Positions 1-8,959 are shown, counted from the first letter of the stretch. The stretch is DNA of 62,313 nt from Aquisphaera insulae (GCF_011064615.1 NZ_JAALJH010000058.1:1-62313); one strand, 5' to 3'. Made by a program: numbers and translations. The notes: generated from the sequence alone by a model not told the origin.

Positions 1-2
1 GC

Positions 3-1028
3 CCGATCTACCGTAGGGTCGATGACGCGAGCTTCGCCCTGTCTGTCCATGCGCCAACCAACGATCAAATCAAGGTGCCGACCAGGGGCGATGTGGCATC
101 GATCAAGGTCAGCGGCGATGTAGGAATTCGTATTGAGTACGCCAGCGATGAACCGAAGGAGATCGGCGAGAGTGGCCTGTGCGACGGCATCGTGAGCTGG
201 AAGACCAACAATCCCAATATTTTCGTGACAATTTCCTGGATCACCAACGATCCCGGCGTACCCGATCGGCTGCTGGCGATCGTCCGCGAGGAACTGGGGC
301 GCGAGGGCCTCCGCCTGCTCCCGATGCACAAGCTGGATTGGCCCGCCGCCACGCCCGCCGAGCGGCTCTCTCAGCTCATCCCGCCCGATGCCCGGCCGTC
401 CGAGGCACCCGTGCCTAGGATAGTAGCCGCCCCGCCTCGGAAGTCCGGGGGAGTTTTCGCATCCCCCCAAGATGTCGCGGCCGCATATCTTCAGGCGAGG
501 GCGAAGAAGGACCTGCGGGCGTACTTACTTTGCCTGACGCCGGCTTCGCAAGGCTCGCTGTTCCGAGAATTGCTTTTCGTAATGCATATGAGCGGGACTG
601 TCGAACCCGCAAGGACCATTGAGGAACGCCTGAAATTCAGATTGTTCGATTCTGGAAACCATCTGCTACCCAGCAAGGAACTCGACGAGCTTTTTACTCC
701 TCCGGGAAAGCCGTATGAGGGACTCAATGAAGGCACGGATGCGTGGGTGTGCGCTTACGTGCAAAAGCGCGTCGGCGACGTATCGGCGTTCCTAGCCGTC
801 TGCATGCCAGACGTTCCGGAGCCGCCTCTCGGCGATGGTGTCCCGGTTCGATGTGAGGGGATCCGTGTCGATGGGGACAGGGCCTCGGGGTATGTCATCC
901 GAAGGGGACCTACACCCTCCCTCGAGGAAGTCGAGCAGCATCGGGTAAGCCGTTATCTCCCACGATGTGTCCCCATACGATTTCGACGGATCGACGAAAG
1001 GTGGCTCATCGCATCGACGCGGCCATGA
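3..1028 (+). CDS. Hypothetical protein, 5' end outside window; first of two tandem paralogs
   Basis: An open frame runs from the first bases of the window to a TGA at 1026-1028, about 341 codons. A GTG at 75 could be read as a start. However, the residues encoded upstream of it (YRR, then APTNDQIKVPT) match the paralog at 1319-2644 (YRR, then APTDDQIEIPT), so the gene almost certainly begins left of the window. Both proteins share a middle block (VPDRLLAIVREELGREG, then LLPM and KLDWPAA), a proline-rich linker, and a C-terminal half with CLTPASQG, a ...RRVGDV/KRVGDV segment and a conserved C-terminal RYLPR...PIRFRRI. I recognise no known family and no catalytic motif. The intact paralog has a signal peptide, so this one is probably exported too. 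Function unknown. Confidence 0.7.
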   Translation, partial: PIYRRVDDASFALSVHAPTNDQIKVPTRGDVASIKVSGDVGIRIEYASDEPKEIGESGLCDGIVSWKTNNPNIFVTISWITNDPGVPDRLLAIVREELGREGLRLLPMHKLDWPAATPAERLSQLIPPDARPSEAPVPRIVAAPPRKSGGVFASPQDVAAAYLQARAKKDLRAYLLCLTPASQGSLFRELLFVMHMSGTVEPARTIEERLKFRLFDSGNHLLPSKELDELFTPPGKPYEGLNEGTDAWVCAYVQKRVGDVSAFLAVCMPDVPEPPLGDGVPVRCEGIRVDGDRASGYVIRRGPTPSLEEVEQHRVSRYLPRCVPIRFRRIDERWLIASTRP

Positions 1029-1318
1029 TGAGTAGCTCAAGCATGATCGGCAACGGGTCCGCGCCCGCCTGCCAGCGGCCCTGCGTCGGGCTACCCTGGG
1101 TGGTTCCATCAGAACATGATGCGGACACGTCGACTTTGGCCACGGAGTGAAGCACTCTTACGCGAGACCAAAGCACCAGCGAGGATCTTCGATTGCGGAT
1201 CTCGCCTGGCGTCGGGTTAGTATCGGAGCCATCGTCGGCCTGGGGCGCAGCTTCGCCAGTCGTGCCAATTACGCCGTTCCGCAGGGGCAATAGTATCCAT
1301 CCGAGCAGGAGGATTCCG

Positions 1319-2644
1319 ATGGCCTGCCGAAGCATTCACTTTCCGGCAATCGTCTCATGGTTGAGCTTCGTTGCCGGCGTTTGCCATACGGAAAGATCTG
1401 CGGCTCAGGGACAGGATGTCCCCGCAATCGGTCACGCCCTGAAACAAGAAAAGCGTGACGTCGAAAACGTCGAAGGAGAGCGGTCGGAGAGCGGTCTTCT
1501 GCCGATCGAGCGCGCATTGCATGCCATCCAGCGTCGTGCCGCTGGTGACCACGCGCTCAAACATCTGGCAGACGAGCCGATTGTTCCCATCAACTACGCC
1601 TTTCTCGGGGGGAAACCCATAGATTATCGGCGTGCCATCAGCGCGCCTACCGACGATCAGATCGAGATTCCGACGAAGGGCGATGCGGCATCGATAAGGC
1701 TCCCAGGGAGCGTTTCGGTTCATATCGAAGTCATCAGACAAGGTGTTGACGGAGAGGTATTGAGCGGCCGCTATAACGGGGCCGTTACTTGGAAGACTGA
1801 CAATCCGCATGTCTTCGTGAAGTTGTTCTGGTGCAGCAAAGATCCCGACGTACCCGATCGGCTGCTGGCGATCGTCCGCGAGGAACTGGGGCGTGAGGGC
1901 CTCCGCCTGCTCCCGATGCAAAAACTGGATTGGCCCGCCGCCACGACCGCGGAACGGCTCTCTCAGCTCCTGCCGCCCGATGGACTGCCCCCAGTTGCAC
2001 CAGGGCCCGATGTGGAGGTTGCTCCGCCTCAGGCTCCCGCGAGAGACTTCGCCTCCCCCTACGACGTCGTGGCCAGGCACAACCAGGCCGTGGCCAAGGA
2101 GGATTGGGAGGCGTACGCCCGTTGTCTGACGCCGGCCTCGCAAGGAGTCGTCATCCGGGAGGTGCTCTTCCTCGCGGCGACGGGCGGGAAGAAGTGCCCA
2201 GAATTGATCAAGAGCATCGAGAAACACCTCAAGTTCAAGCTGATCGACGCCAGCGACTTCCCCGGCGCATTCGTACAAAGCAAGGAAGCACAGAAATTCC
2301 TCGAATCTCTGGCGATGCAGCCCGACGAGGACTCCGAGGCGGCGGACGCCCGGCTGTGCGAGATCTTCCGGCGACGGGTCGGCGACGTCCCCGCGTTCCT
2401 GGCCGACTGTTTCCGGCAGCTCCCCGGTCCGCCCGAGGGCTACGGCAAGCCGATCGAATGCGAGGGGGTCCGGATCGAGGGCGACAAGGCTTCGGGGTAC
2501 TTAATCGATAGGCCTCCAGCACCCGATACCAAGGAAGCCGAGAAGCGAGGTGTCCTTCGTTACCTACCGCGATACTTCCCTATTCGTTTTCGACGTATCG
2601 GTGGGAGTTGGCTTGTCGCGTTTGCATACGAGCAGCGACAGTGA
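1319..2644 (+). CDS. Hypothetical exported protein, second tandem paralog
   Basis: I place the start at ATG 1319 because AGGAGG lies at 1307-1312, six bases upstream. This gives 441 residues. The frame stays open upstream to a TTG at 1193, but the stretch before 1319 looks non-coding. Residues 1-30 form a signal peptide: MACR, a hydrophobic stretch, then an Ala-containing cleavage region (RSAAQG). The mature protein has the same order of blocks as the upstream paralog: an N-terminal region ending in YRRAISAPTDDQ, the VPDRLLAIVREELGREG block, a proline-rich linker, and a C-terminal region with CLTPASQG and PIRFRRI. No recognised domain. The pair reads in the same direction about 290 bases apart and looks like a recent tandem duplication. 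An extracytoplasmic role is inferred from the signal peptide only. Confidence 0.72.
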   Translation: MACRSIHFPAIVSWLSFVAGVCHTERSAAQGQDVPAIGHALKQEKRDVENVEGERSESGLLPIERALHAIQRRAAGDHALKHLADEPIVPINYAFLGGKPIDYRRAISAPTDDQIEIPTKGDAASIRLPGSVSVHIEVIRQGVDGEVLSGRYNGAVTWKTDNPHVFVKLFWCSKDPDVPDRLLAIVREELGREGLRLLPMQKLDWPAATTAERLSQLLPPDGLPPVAPGPDVEVAPPQAPARDFASPYDVVARHNQAVAKEDWEAYARCLTPASQGVVIREVLFLAATGGKKCPELIKSIEKHLKFKLIDASDFPGAFVQSKEAQKFLESLAMQPDEDSEAADARLCEIFRRRVGDVPAFLADCFRQLPGPPEGYGKPIECEGVRIEGDKASGYLIDRPPAPDTKEAEKRGVLRYLPRYFPIRFRRIGGSWLVAFAYEQRQ

Positions 2645-3292
2645 GGAGTTGGGCAAGGGAGTGCCGCGGGAGTAGGGGGATTGTCGCAATACGCAATGGC
2701 GAATGTGGACAGGCTTTACTCCGACGCAGACCCTCCGGGTGGCCGTGGTGGAACACCACGGGACAGCCTCGGTCTGGGTGAAGAGCCAGTCCACCCACTC
2801 GGCCTGCCCCCCGTGGTGTTCCACCACGGCCACCCCGTGCCATCTGTCAATCTCTTCGCATCCCGAAACCCCGCCGTGTGCGACAATCCCGGAGTAGGCC
2901 TTCCGGCAGGTCCGCAAGAAAAACGGGGCCACTCCTCCCCTTCGGGACGGCTTCGCCTGCCTGGCCGGCCGATCGCAAACGGGGACGTTCCCTCCCCCGA
3001 TCTGCAAGGGTTTCGCAAGTCGCCGGACAACCATCTTCCTCCGCTGCGCTCCGTGCAGATGGCCCGTCGCCCCTTGACTGAGGAGCAGCGCGGGCGAGCC
3101 TTCGATGTTGCTCACCGGATGATCAGAGCTTACCTCGACTATCTCGCTTCTCGCTCGTGAACAGACGAGCCGGAGAGCGTTTGTTTTCTGGCCGTCCCGG
3201 ATTTTGGGGCAGGTGGCTCAGAAAGCCTGAAAAACAGGCGATTTCTGTGGCGAGAGGTCACTTGGTCACATCAGGATAATCAATGATGATCA
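2645..3292. other. Intergenic region with repeat hairpins, no convincing gene
   Basis: The stretch between the tandem paralogs and the small frame at 3293 holds the double-hairpin repeat at 2738-2838. An open frame on the plus strand (2681-3160) runs through the repeat and is therefore probably fortuitous. Its last 33 codons, from ATG 3059 (MARRPLTEEQRGRAFDV...), look more protein-like and may be a remnant. Base composition is lower in GC than in the core genes further right. Confidence 0.5.
2738..2838. repeat. BIME-like double hairpin repeat
   Basis: Two copies of a roughly 27-base unit face each other. The left arm starts at about 2738 (GGGTGGCCGTGGTGG...) and the right arm ends at about 2838 (...CCACCACGGCCACCC). 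Each arm is itself a hairpin: an 8-base stem CCGTGGTG/CACCACGG closed by a three-base loop (GAA on the left, TTC on the right). The layout is that of a bacterial interspersed mosaic element built from two REP units in opposite orientation. The same unit recurs inside the MITE at 57517-57800. No REP-associated tyrosine transposase is visible in the window. Confidence 0.75.
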
Positions 3293-3436
3293 ATGGCCAG
3301 GCACCCAAGGGCGGGATCGACCCACCTGCGCTCGGTTGGTCTCTACGACACCGAGGTGACTCCGGAGGCGGCGGAGCGGCTGCGCAAGTCTCTCTTGGAT
3401 GCGACGATCAGCCCCGGGCGGACGAAGAGGCGATGA
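3293..3436 (+). CDS. Small hypothetical protein or gene remnant (47 aa)
   Basis: The ATG at 3293 opens a 47-codon frame closed by TGA at 3434-3436. The product is strongly basic, with a protein-like helix (TPEAAERLRKSLLDA) and a basic tail (GRTKRR). No clear Shine-Dalgarno sequence precedes it. A longer frame at 3283-3516 overlaps it in another phase but has a random-looking composition. It may be a genuine small protein or the end of a degraded gene; I recognise no family. Confidence 0.35.
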   Translation: MARHPRAGSTHLRSVGLYDTEVTPEAAERLRKSLLDATISPGRTKRR

Positions 3437-4090
3437 GCCTGGCCGCGCCTCCCGGTGTCCTTTCTCGGGTTCGCTATGTCGGCCGAGTCCATTGCGGGAC
3501 TGTCGCAACGCGATGAGAACCCGAAGCCCAACCGTTGACGGTGAAATCGATTCGGCATGCATGAGTGGCCACGATCGTTAGATCGTCGTTCAGACGGCGA
3601 GGCCCCCAACCTCCGGCCTGAGCCGGACTGCCCTGGAATCAGCGATGGCCGCCTCGCGGATCGCACACACGTGCGAGGGTGGTGGCTTCGCCCGTCTGAA
3701 CCACCCGCTTACTATGATGTTCGTGCGTTCATGATCTCCTCCGTCGAGCGTCAGGTCCTTGAACCAGCGTTTGCGACAATCCCCGGTAATGCATGCCTCG
3801 ATTCGGCGAGATCGACCTTTCGATCTTTTCCCGACGGTGGGGATGCGGCAAAAGGCGTCGGCGGAAGCGGGCGAACTCTGGCCTTGCGAACCCGCCGATC
3901 CCTGGCAACGACCGTGCCCGGGCGGTAAACTCATCCCCATGATCGTCTTCCGGACGCCGTGCGAGGCGTGGACGTCCCCGGGGAGATGGGGGCGGCCAGG
4001 CCGGATGGCGAGAGGATGCCGCGCCCGGCAGGCCGCGGGGAAGCGGCCTCGCAAGGTCATTCCAGAACGCATAGCAAAGGAGAATTGCTC
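3437..4090. other. Gene-free stretch
   Basis: I see no convincing gene here. Open frames on both strands have random-looking composition, and the long minus frame over 3590-4942 is the shadow of the KP-rich gene. The last 14 bases contain the AAGGAG that sets the start of the next gene. Confidence 0.5.
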
Positions 4091-4873
4091 GTGGTCCGTC
4101 GCCGACTCCCGTTCGCACTGTCCCTGGGCCTGGCCTTCACCATGACGGCCGCCCTGGCGACTCCCGCCGCAAGAGCTCAGGACGCCAAGAAGGAAACCCC
4201 GAAGGCCGAGGCCAAGCCCGCCGAGCCCAAGAAGGAAGAACCCAAGGCCGCCGAGCCCGCCAAGCCCGCCGAGCCCAAGAAGGACGAGGCCAAGCCCGCC
4301 GAGCCGGCCAAGCCGGCCGAGATCCCGGCTCCGGTCGTCCCCAAGGCCGTCGAGGAGAAGCTCGAGGCCGCCCGCCACGCCGTCGCCGAGGCGATCGTCG
4401 CCGCCCAGGACGCCGGGCTCGTGGACTCCTCGATCGACCCGCCGCCGATCCTCGACATCCTGATCAAGGGCTACGCGATCGACGCCAAGATCCTCAAGAA
4501 CCCGGCCGCCAAGAAGGACAACATCTGGGCCGTCACGCCCGAGGTCTTCTGCGGCTGGTTCACCGGCTACGGCAAGCTCGACGGCTCGACCATCAACCCC
4601 CAGGACGAGCTCCGGATCGTCAACCCGAGCGCCGGGCTGAAGGAATGGTACGACCAGCGGGCCAACATCCTCAACCGGCACATCGAGGCCGTCCGCAAGG
4701 CCAAGGGCCCGGCCCCCGCGCCGGCCGCCCCCGCCGCCGCCCCCGCCGCCACCAAGCCGGCCGAGCCGGCCAAGCCGGCCGAGCCCAAGAAGGAGGAGGC
4801 CAAGCCGGCCGAGCCGAAGAAGGACGCCCCCAAGCCGGCCGAGGTGAAGAAGGAAGAGCCCAAGAAGTCCTGA
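4091..4873 (+). CDS. Exported Lys/Pro/Ala/Glu-rich protein
   Basis: The GTG at 4091 is chosen because AAGGAG lies at 4077-4082, eight bases upstream; the frame is open further upstream without ribosome-site support. The product has 260 residues. Residues 1-31 form a signal peptide (basic VVRRRLPF, hydrophobic core, ATPAARAQ cleavage region). Two low-complexity segments with PAEPKKEEA-type repeats (roughly 33-80 and 215-260) flank a compact middle domain of about 120 residues containing EVFCGWFTGYGKLDG. The charged KP-rich arms suggest an extended periplasmic or envelope-associated protein that may contact polyanions or peptidoglycan (inference). The family is not recognised. A G/C-rich hairpin follows at 4924-4962. 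Confidence 0.75.
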   Translation: MVRRRLPFALSLGLAFTMTAALATPAARAQDAKKETPKAEAKPAEPKKEEPKAAEPAKPAEPKKDEAKPAEPAKPAEIPAPVVPKAVEEKLEAARHAVAEAIVAAQDAGLVDSSIDPPPILDILIKGYAIDAKILKNPAAKKDNIWAVTPEVFCGWFTGYGKLDGSTINPQDELRIVNPSAGLKEWYDQRANILNRHIEAVRKAKGPAPAPAAPAAAPAATKPAEPAKPAEPKKEEAKPAEPKKDAPKPAEVKKEEPKKS

Positions 4874-4923
4874 CGAGATCGGCCGGCCTCGAGGCCGGTC
4901 GTGACCTTCGCCTTCCGCCGCGG

Positions 4924-4962
4924 CCCGCCTCCCCCGTCGCACGCCGACGAGGGGGAGGCGGG
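4924..4962 (+). terminator. Terminator-like hairpin
   Basis: An inverted repeat with arms of about 12 bases (CCCGCCTCCCCC at 4924-4935 and GGGGGAGGCGGG at 4951-4962) follows the KP-rich gene. There is no T-tract, so factor-independent termination is only possible, not certain. Confidence 0.4.
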
Positions 4963-5063
4963 CGCCGCGGCGACCGTCGACCCGATGCGATCGATCCCCG
5001 GCCCCGGTCCGGCCCTTCGTCCTTCACCTCCCGCCATCCTCTCGATCCTCGAGGCCGTATCGA

Positions 5064-6122
5064 GTGACGCCGAACGCTGCCCCCAAGAACGGAGCCCCGT
5101 TGCAGGTCCTCTCGCTGGCCTGCGAGGCGGCCCAGCGGCTGGGCGCGTCGGCCGTCCTGATCCTCCCCGACGGCCCGCTCGATTGGGACCTCGTGCCGTC
5201 CTCCTGCGGGGGCGTGCCGGTCCTCGCCGCGTCGGCCTCCGACCGCCAGCTCCAGGCCATCCGCGACCGGGGCATCGAGGCGATCGAGGTCGAGCCGAGC
5301 GAGGCCACCATCGCCGAGCGGATCACGCTCGCCCTGATCGAGGCCGTCGCCAACGACCTGCTCAAGGCGGGGGCCCGCGTGGTGGTCGTCTACTCGGGCT
5401 TCGAGGCCGAGGCCCTCGACTCGCTCACCGTGATCCGCCTGGGCGAACACCTCGAGCGGCTCACCGCGCGCGACCTGCGGGCGCTCGAGGAGTGGGTTCC
5501 GTTCGAGACCCTCAAGGCCGTGGTCGACACGGCCGTGGAGATCGGCCGCGAGGGCCGCGAGGGGAAGGCGGTCGGCTCCCTGATCGTCGTCGGCGACGCC
5601 CGCAACGTCATGGCCCGCACCCGGCCGCTGGGGTTCGACCCGTTCAAGGGATATCGCCGCAAGGAGCGGAACGTCCGCGACCCGAGGGTCCGCGAGGCGA
5701 TCAAGGAGATCGCCCAGATGGACGGGGCCTTCGTGGTGGGCCGCGACGGCACCGTGGAAGCGGCCTGCCGGCTGATCGACGCCCCCATGGCCGGCCTCAC
5801 CCTGACCAAGGGCCTGGGGACGCGGCACTGGGCCGCCGCCGCCATCACGGCCGTCACCAAGGCCCTGGCCGTGGTCGTCAGCCAGTCCAACGGCACCGTC
5901 CGCCTCTTCCAGGACGGAGAGGTCATCCTCCGGATCGCCCCCATGCGGCACGCCCGCGCCATGAAGTGGCAGGATGCCGAGTCCGAGCCGGCCCCCCCCC
6001 GGCCGGAGCGCGAGAAGGATCGCGACCGAGATCGGGACCGCGACCGAGATCGGGATCGCGAGAAGGAGAAGCTGGTGAAGCCGACTGAGCCGAATCCCTC
6101 GGCGCCGTCGAGGTCGGGTTGA
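5064..6122 (+). CDS. Diadenylate cyclase (DisA_N/DAC domain), c-di-AMP synthase
   Basis: The product has 352 residues and should condense two ATP into cyclic di-AMP, a second messenger. An N-terminal region of about 160 residues precedes the DAC domain at roughly 165-290. The DGA motif is at residues 220-222. The nucleotide-binding GTRH segment is at 252-255, but the third position of the usual RHR motif is tryptophan (RHW). The arrangement of an N-terminal accessory domain and a C-terminal DAC domain without transmembrane helices resembles soluble archaeal-type DacZ more than membrane CdaA or DNA-scanning DisA (comparison from memory). The C-terminus is a DR dipeptide repeat (about residues 315-332) plus a basic tail. 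The start is GTG 5064 and lacks a strong ribosome site. The stop overlaps the next gene, so co-translation is likely. Confidence 0.82.
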   Translation: MTPNAAPKNGAPLQVLSLACEAAQRLGASAVLILPDGPLDWDLVPSSCGGVPVLAASASDRQLQAIRDRGIEAIEVEPSEATIAERITLALIEAVANDLLKAGARVVVVYSGFEAEALDSLTVIRLGEHLERLTARDLRALEEWVPFETLKAVVDTAVEIGREGREGKAVGSLIVVGDARNVMARTRPLGFDPFKGYRRKERNVRDPRVREAIKEIAQMDGAFVVGRDGTVEAACRLIDAPMAGLTLTKGLGTRHWAAAAITAVTKALAVVVSQSNGTVRLFQDGEVILRIAPMRHARAMKWQDAESEPAPPRPEREKDRDRDRDRDRDRDREKEKLVKPTEPNPSAPSRSG

Positions 6123-6901
6123 CCCGCCGAGGCGAGGAGAGGGCCGGCTCCCTTCGGCGGCTGGCGGGCCTGCTGCGACGCGTCCTCCGCCTCCGGGGCC
6201 GGCCGCGGGATGATTCGACCGCCGCGGATCCCGGGCCGCCGCGGGGCCTGGTGATCGGCATCGGCGGCGTGGGGGGGCTGGACTTCTGCGGCCCGGCGCT
6301 CCGCCATGTCCTGGCCGAGTCGGGCCTGCCGTACGCCCTCCGGATCTTCCCCTGGGGCCACGGCTTCGGCCGCTGGTATGCCGACCTCTCGCGGGTGGCC
6401 GATCGCGACGCCAAGGCGGCCCTCCTGGCCGATACCGTCCGCAAGTTCCGCGCGGATCGGCCCGGCGAGCCGGTCTTCCTCGTGGCCAAGTCGGGGGGCA
6501 CCGCCGTGGCGGTGAGGGCGATGGAGCTGCTGCCGCGGGATTCGGTCGAGACCGCGATCCTGCTGGCGCCGGCGCTCTCGCCCGGCTACGACCTGACCTC
6601 GGCCCTGGACGCCGTGGCGCGGGAGATGGTCGTCTTCTGGTCGCCGCTGGACCTTATCATCCTGGGGGCCGGGACCGCGCTCTTCGGCACGGCCGACCGC
6701 GTCCGAGGCGCCAGCGCGGGGCTCGTGGGCTTCCGGTCGCCGTCGGCCGGCCCGTATCCCAGGCTCCGGCAGGTCCGCTGGACCCCCGGCATGGCCTCCA
6801 CGGGGAACCTCGGCGGTCACGTCGGGCCGGATTCTCCGGTCTTTCTGAGGAAGTACATTGTACCCCTGCTGCGCCCCGCCCCCGCGGCCGACTCTTGTTG
6901 A
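6119..6901 (+). CDS. Alpha/beta-hydrolase-like protein
   Basis: A TTG at 6119 overlaps the stop of the diadenylate cyclase gene (TTGA), giving 260 residues; an internal start is also possible. After a basic N-terminus, the core begins at GLVIGIGGVGGLDF. The segment VFLVAKSGGTAVA carries a nucleophile-elbow-like KSGGT, followed by LLAPALSPGYDL, as in alpha/beta hydrolases and lipase-like proteins. A conserved GHVGPDSP near the C-terminus could supply the histidine. No signal peptide is evident from the TTG start. The substrate is unknown. Translational coupling to the c-di-AMP synthase is suggestive but does not prove shared function. Confidence 0.6.
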   Translation: MTRRGEERAGSLRRLAGLLRRVLRLRGRPRDDSTAADPGPPRGLVIGIGGVGGLDFCGPALRHVLAESGLPYALRIFPWGHGFGRWYADLSRVADRDAKAALLADTVRKFRADRPGEPVFLVAKSGGTAVAVRAMELLPRDSVETAILLAPALSPGYDLTSALDAVAREMVVFWSPLDLIILGAGTALFGTADRVRGASAGLVGFRSPSAGPYPRLRQVRWTPGMASTGNLGGHVGPDSPVFLRKYIVPLLRPAPAADSC

Positions 6902-7572
6902 ATCGCGGGCCGTCATCAAGCCCGCCGCGCGCCGGGCCGATATCGTAATGGCCCGGGCGTGATGCCCGCGGGCCATCCCCCCGGCGGGGCCTTCCGAAGC
7001 CCCCGCCCCCGACCGTCCGGCTTCGAGCCGGAAGCTTGAAGGATTGGAAACGCGTGAACTTGCTTGTTCTCGAACGCTCGCATGCGAACGTCCCGACCGC
7101 GGCCTTCGGCCGTCGCCGACCCCGGGTCGCAGGCCCCGGTCCGGGCGTTCGCCCTCGCGAGGGGGCTGCGTCCCCGGGGGATCATCCCCGGGCCTCGTCG
7201 CGGCGCCCCTCCGCCCTCGAGAACTGGCTTCCTTGAAGCCGCACCGCGTGGCGGTCTCCGCCTTTTCAACAAGGAGACGCACCCCAACCCCCTGATGCCC
7301 ACTGCACCGGAGGGGCGGGGCCGCCCGCACTGATCCTCGCTCGACGGGGCAGGGCGGGGCCGAGGGCGAGTCAACTCGCCACCGGCCTCGTCCCCGCCTC
7401 GTCGAGCCGCTCCGCCGCGCGGAGCCTAACGTGTTCGGGGAGATGGCCTTGCGGGGCGACGGCGGGCCCGCCTCGCCCCCCGCCGGCCGGCAAGAGGCTT
7501 GACCCGGCCCCGCGCGCGCCGGATAAGTGACGATTGGAACATGCGCGTGGTTTTTCGATTTTGTGGAGTCTG
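6902..7572. other. Long leader or intergenic region before enolase
   Basis: About 670 bases without a convincing gene. Short overlapping frames at 7036-7333 are arginine/proline-rich and look like composition artefacts. The region is rich in palindromes: an imperfect hairpin at 6948-6976, CCCTCGCGAGGG near 7151, and CCCCGGGGGATCATCCCCGGG near 7173-7193. This would fit a structured 5' leader of the enolase mRNA, but I cannot match it to a known riboswitch. Confidence 0.4.
6948..6976 (+). terminator. Terminator-like hairpin
   Basis: An imperfect inverted repeat (ATGGCCCGGGC, loop GTGAT, GCCCGCGGGCCAT) follows the hydrolase gene by about 45 bases. No T-tract follows, so this is a weak prediction. 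Confidence 0.35.
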
Positions 7573-8889
7573 ATGAACGCCATGAGTAAGTCCGTTGCGA
7601 CGATCGCCCGGGTTCACGGGCGCGAGATCCTGGATAGTCGCGGTAATCCGACGGTGGAAGTGGACGTGGTGCTGGCCGACGGGACGCTCGGCCGGGCGGC
7701 GGTCCCGTCCGGGGCGAGCACGGGGATTCACGAGGCCGTCGAGCTTCGCGACGGCGACAAGAAGCGGTATGGCGGCAAGGGGGTCTCCAAGGCGGTCGCC
7801 AACGTCAATGGGGCGCTCGCCAAGGTCGCGATCGGGCGGGATCCGAGCGACCAGGTCGGGCTCGACAAGGCCCTGATCGCGGCCGACGGCACGCCCAACA
7901 AGGGGAAGCTGGGCGCCAATGCCATCCTCGGCGTCAGCCTGGCCGCGGCCAAGGCCGCCGCGACGGCCCACGGCCTGCCCCTCTATCGCTACATCGGCGG
8001 CGCCAATGCCCGCGTGCTGCCGGTGCCGATGGCCAATATCGTCAACGGCGGCAAGCACGCCGACAACAAGATCGACTTCCAGGAATTCATGGTCATGCCC
8101 GTCGGCGCGAAGTCGTTCGCCGAGGGCATCCGGATGGTCGCCGAGATCTTCCATCAGCTCAAGGCCGTGCTCAAGAAGGCCGGCCACAACACCAACGTCG
8201 GCGACGAGGGGGGCTTCGCCCCGAACCTCGACAACGAGGAGGCCATCAAGTTCATCCTCGACGCCGTCGACAAGGCCGGATACAAGGCCGGCCGCGACCA
8301 GGATATCGCCATCGCGCTCGACTGCGCCAGCTCCGAGCTCTTCGACGAGGGGGACAAGAAGGGATACAAGTTCTGGAAGTCCGCCCCGGACAAGGTCCTC
8401 TCCAGCAAGGCGATGATCGAGCTCTTCAGCGAGTGGGTCGACAAGTACCCGATCATCTCGATCGAGGATCCGCTCGACCAGGACGACTGGTCCGGCTACG
8501 TCGATTTCACCAAGGCCCTGGGCAAGAAGGTCCAGATCGTCGGCGACGACTTCTTCGTCACCAACACCGAGCGGCTGGCGAAGGGCATCGCCCAGGGGGC
8601 GACCAACAGCATCCTCATCAAGGTGAACCAGATCGGCAGCCTGACCGAGACGCTCGAGGCCATCGAGATGGCCCACCGCGCCGGCTACACGTCGGTCATC
8701 AGCCATCGCTCCGGCGAGACCGAGGACGCGACCATCGCCGACATCGCCGTCGCCACCAACGCGGGCCAGATCAAGACCGGCTCCGCCAGCCGCTCCGACC
8801 GCGTCGCCAAGTACAACCAGCTCCTCCGGATCGAGGAAGAGCTCGGCGCCGACGCCATCTACGGCCCCGGCCCCAAGGTCCGCGGCTGA
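7573..8889 (+). CDS. eno: Enolase (phosphopyruvate hydratase)
   Basis: The product interconverts 2-phosphoglycerate and phosphoenolpyruvate in glycolysis and is cytoplasmic and Mg-dependent. The 438-residue length is typical. The N-terminal signature GREILDSRGNPTVEV is present. The metal and catalytic region includes the IEDPLDQDDW segment. The catalytic lysine lies in LIKVNQIGSL (K350), and the substrate loop SHRSGETED begins at S377. The start is ATG 7573, with GGAG at 7565-7568; a second ATG at 7582 is less well spaced. The gene stands alone, followed by a long hairpin at 8923-8959, with a long palindrome-rich leader upstream. Confidence 0.97.
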   Translation: MNAMSKSVATIARVHGREILDSRGNPTVEVDVVLADGTLGRAAVPSGASTGIHEAVELRDGDKKRYGGKGVSKAVANVNGALAKVAIGRDPSDQVGLDKALIAADGTPNKGKLGANAILGVSLAAAKAAATAHGLPLYRYIGGANARVLPVPMANIVNGGKHADNKIDFQEFMVMPVGAKSFAEGIRMVAEIFHQLKAVLKKAGHNTNVGDEGGFAPNLDNEEAIKFILDAVDKAGYKAGRDQDIAIALDCASSELFDEGDKKGYKFWKSAPDKVLSSKAMIELFSEWVDKYPIISIEDPLDQDDWSGYVDFTKALGKKVQIVGDDFFVTNTERLAKGIAQGATNSILIKVNQIGSLTETLEAIEMAHRAGYTSVISHRSGETEDATIADIAVATNAGQIKTGSASRSDRVAKYNQLLRIEEELGADAIYGPGPKVRG

Positions 8890-8922
8890 GGCCGGCTCGC
8901 TTTGCCATCACCGTTGATCCTC

Positions 8923-8959
8923 GCGGCCGTGTCCGACTCCCGCAGTCGGTCACGGCCGC
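8923..8959 (+). terminator. Hairpin after enolase
   Basis: A 16-base stem with one mismatch (GCGGCCGTGTCCGACT at 8923-8938 against AGTCGGTCACGGCCGC at 8944-8959) closes on a five-base loop, CCCGC, and is followed by TTGCTTA. It is well placed to end the enolase transcript. Confidence 0.6.

Noticed and set aside
2681..3160. 159-codon frame across the BIME-like repeat
   Set aside because: Most of it translates repeat DNA; only the last 33 codons look protein-like, which is not enough to call a gene.
7036..7333. Short Arg/Pro-rich frames upstream of enolase
   Set aside because: Three overlapping frames in all phases with biased composition; more likely a palindrome-rich leader.
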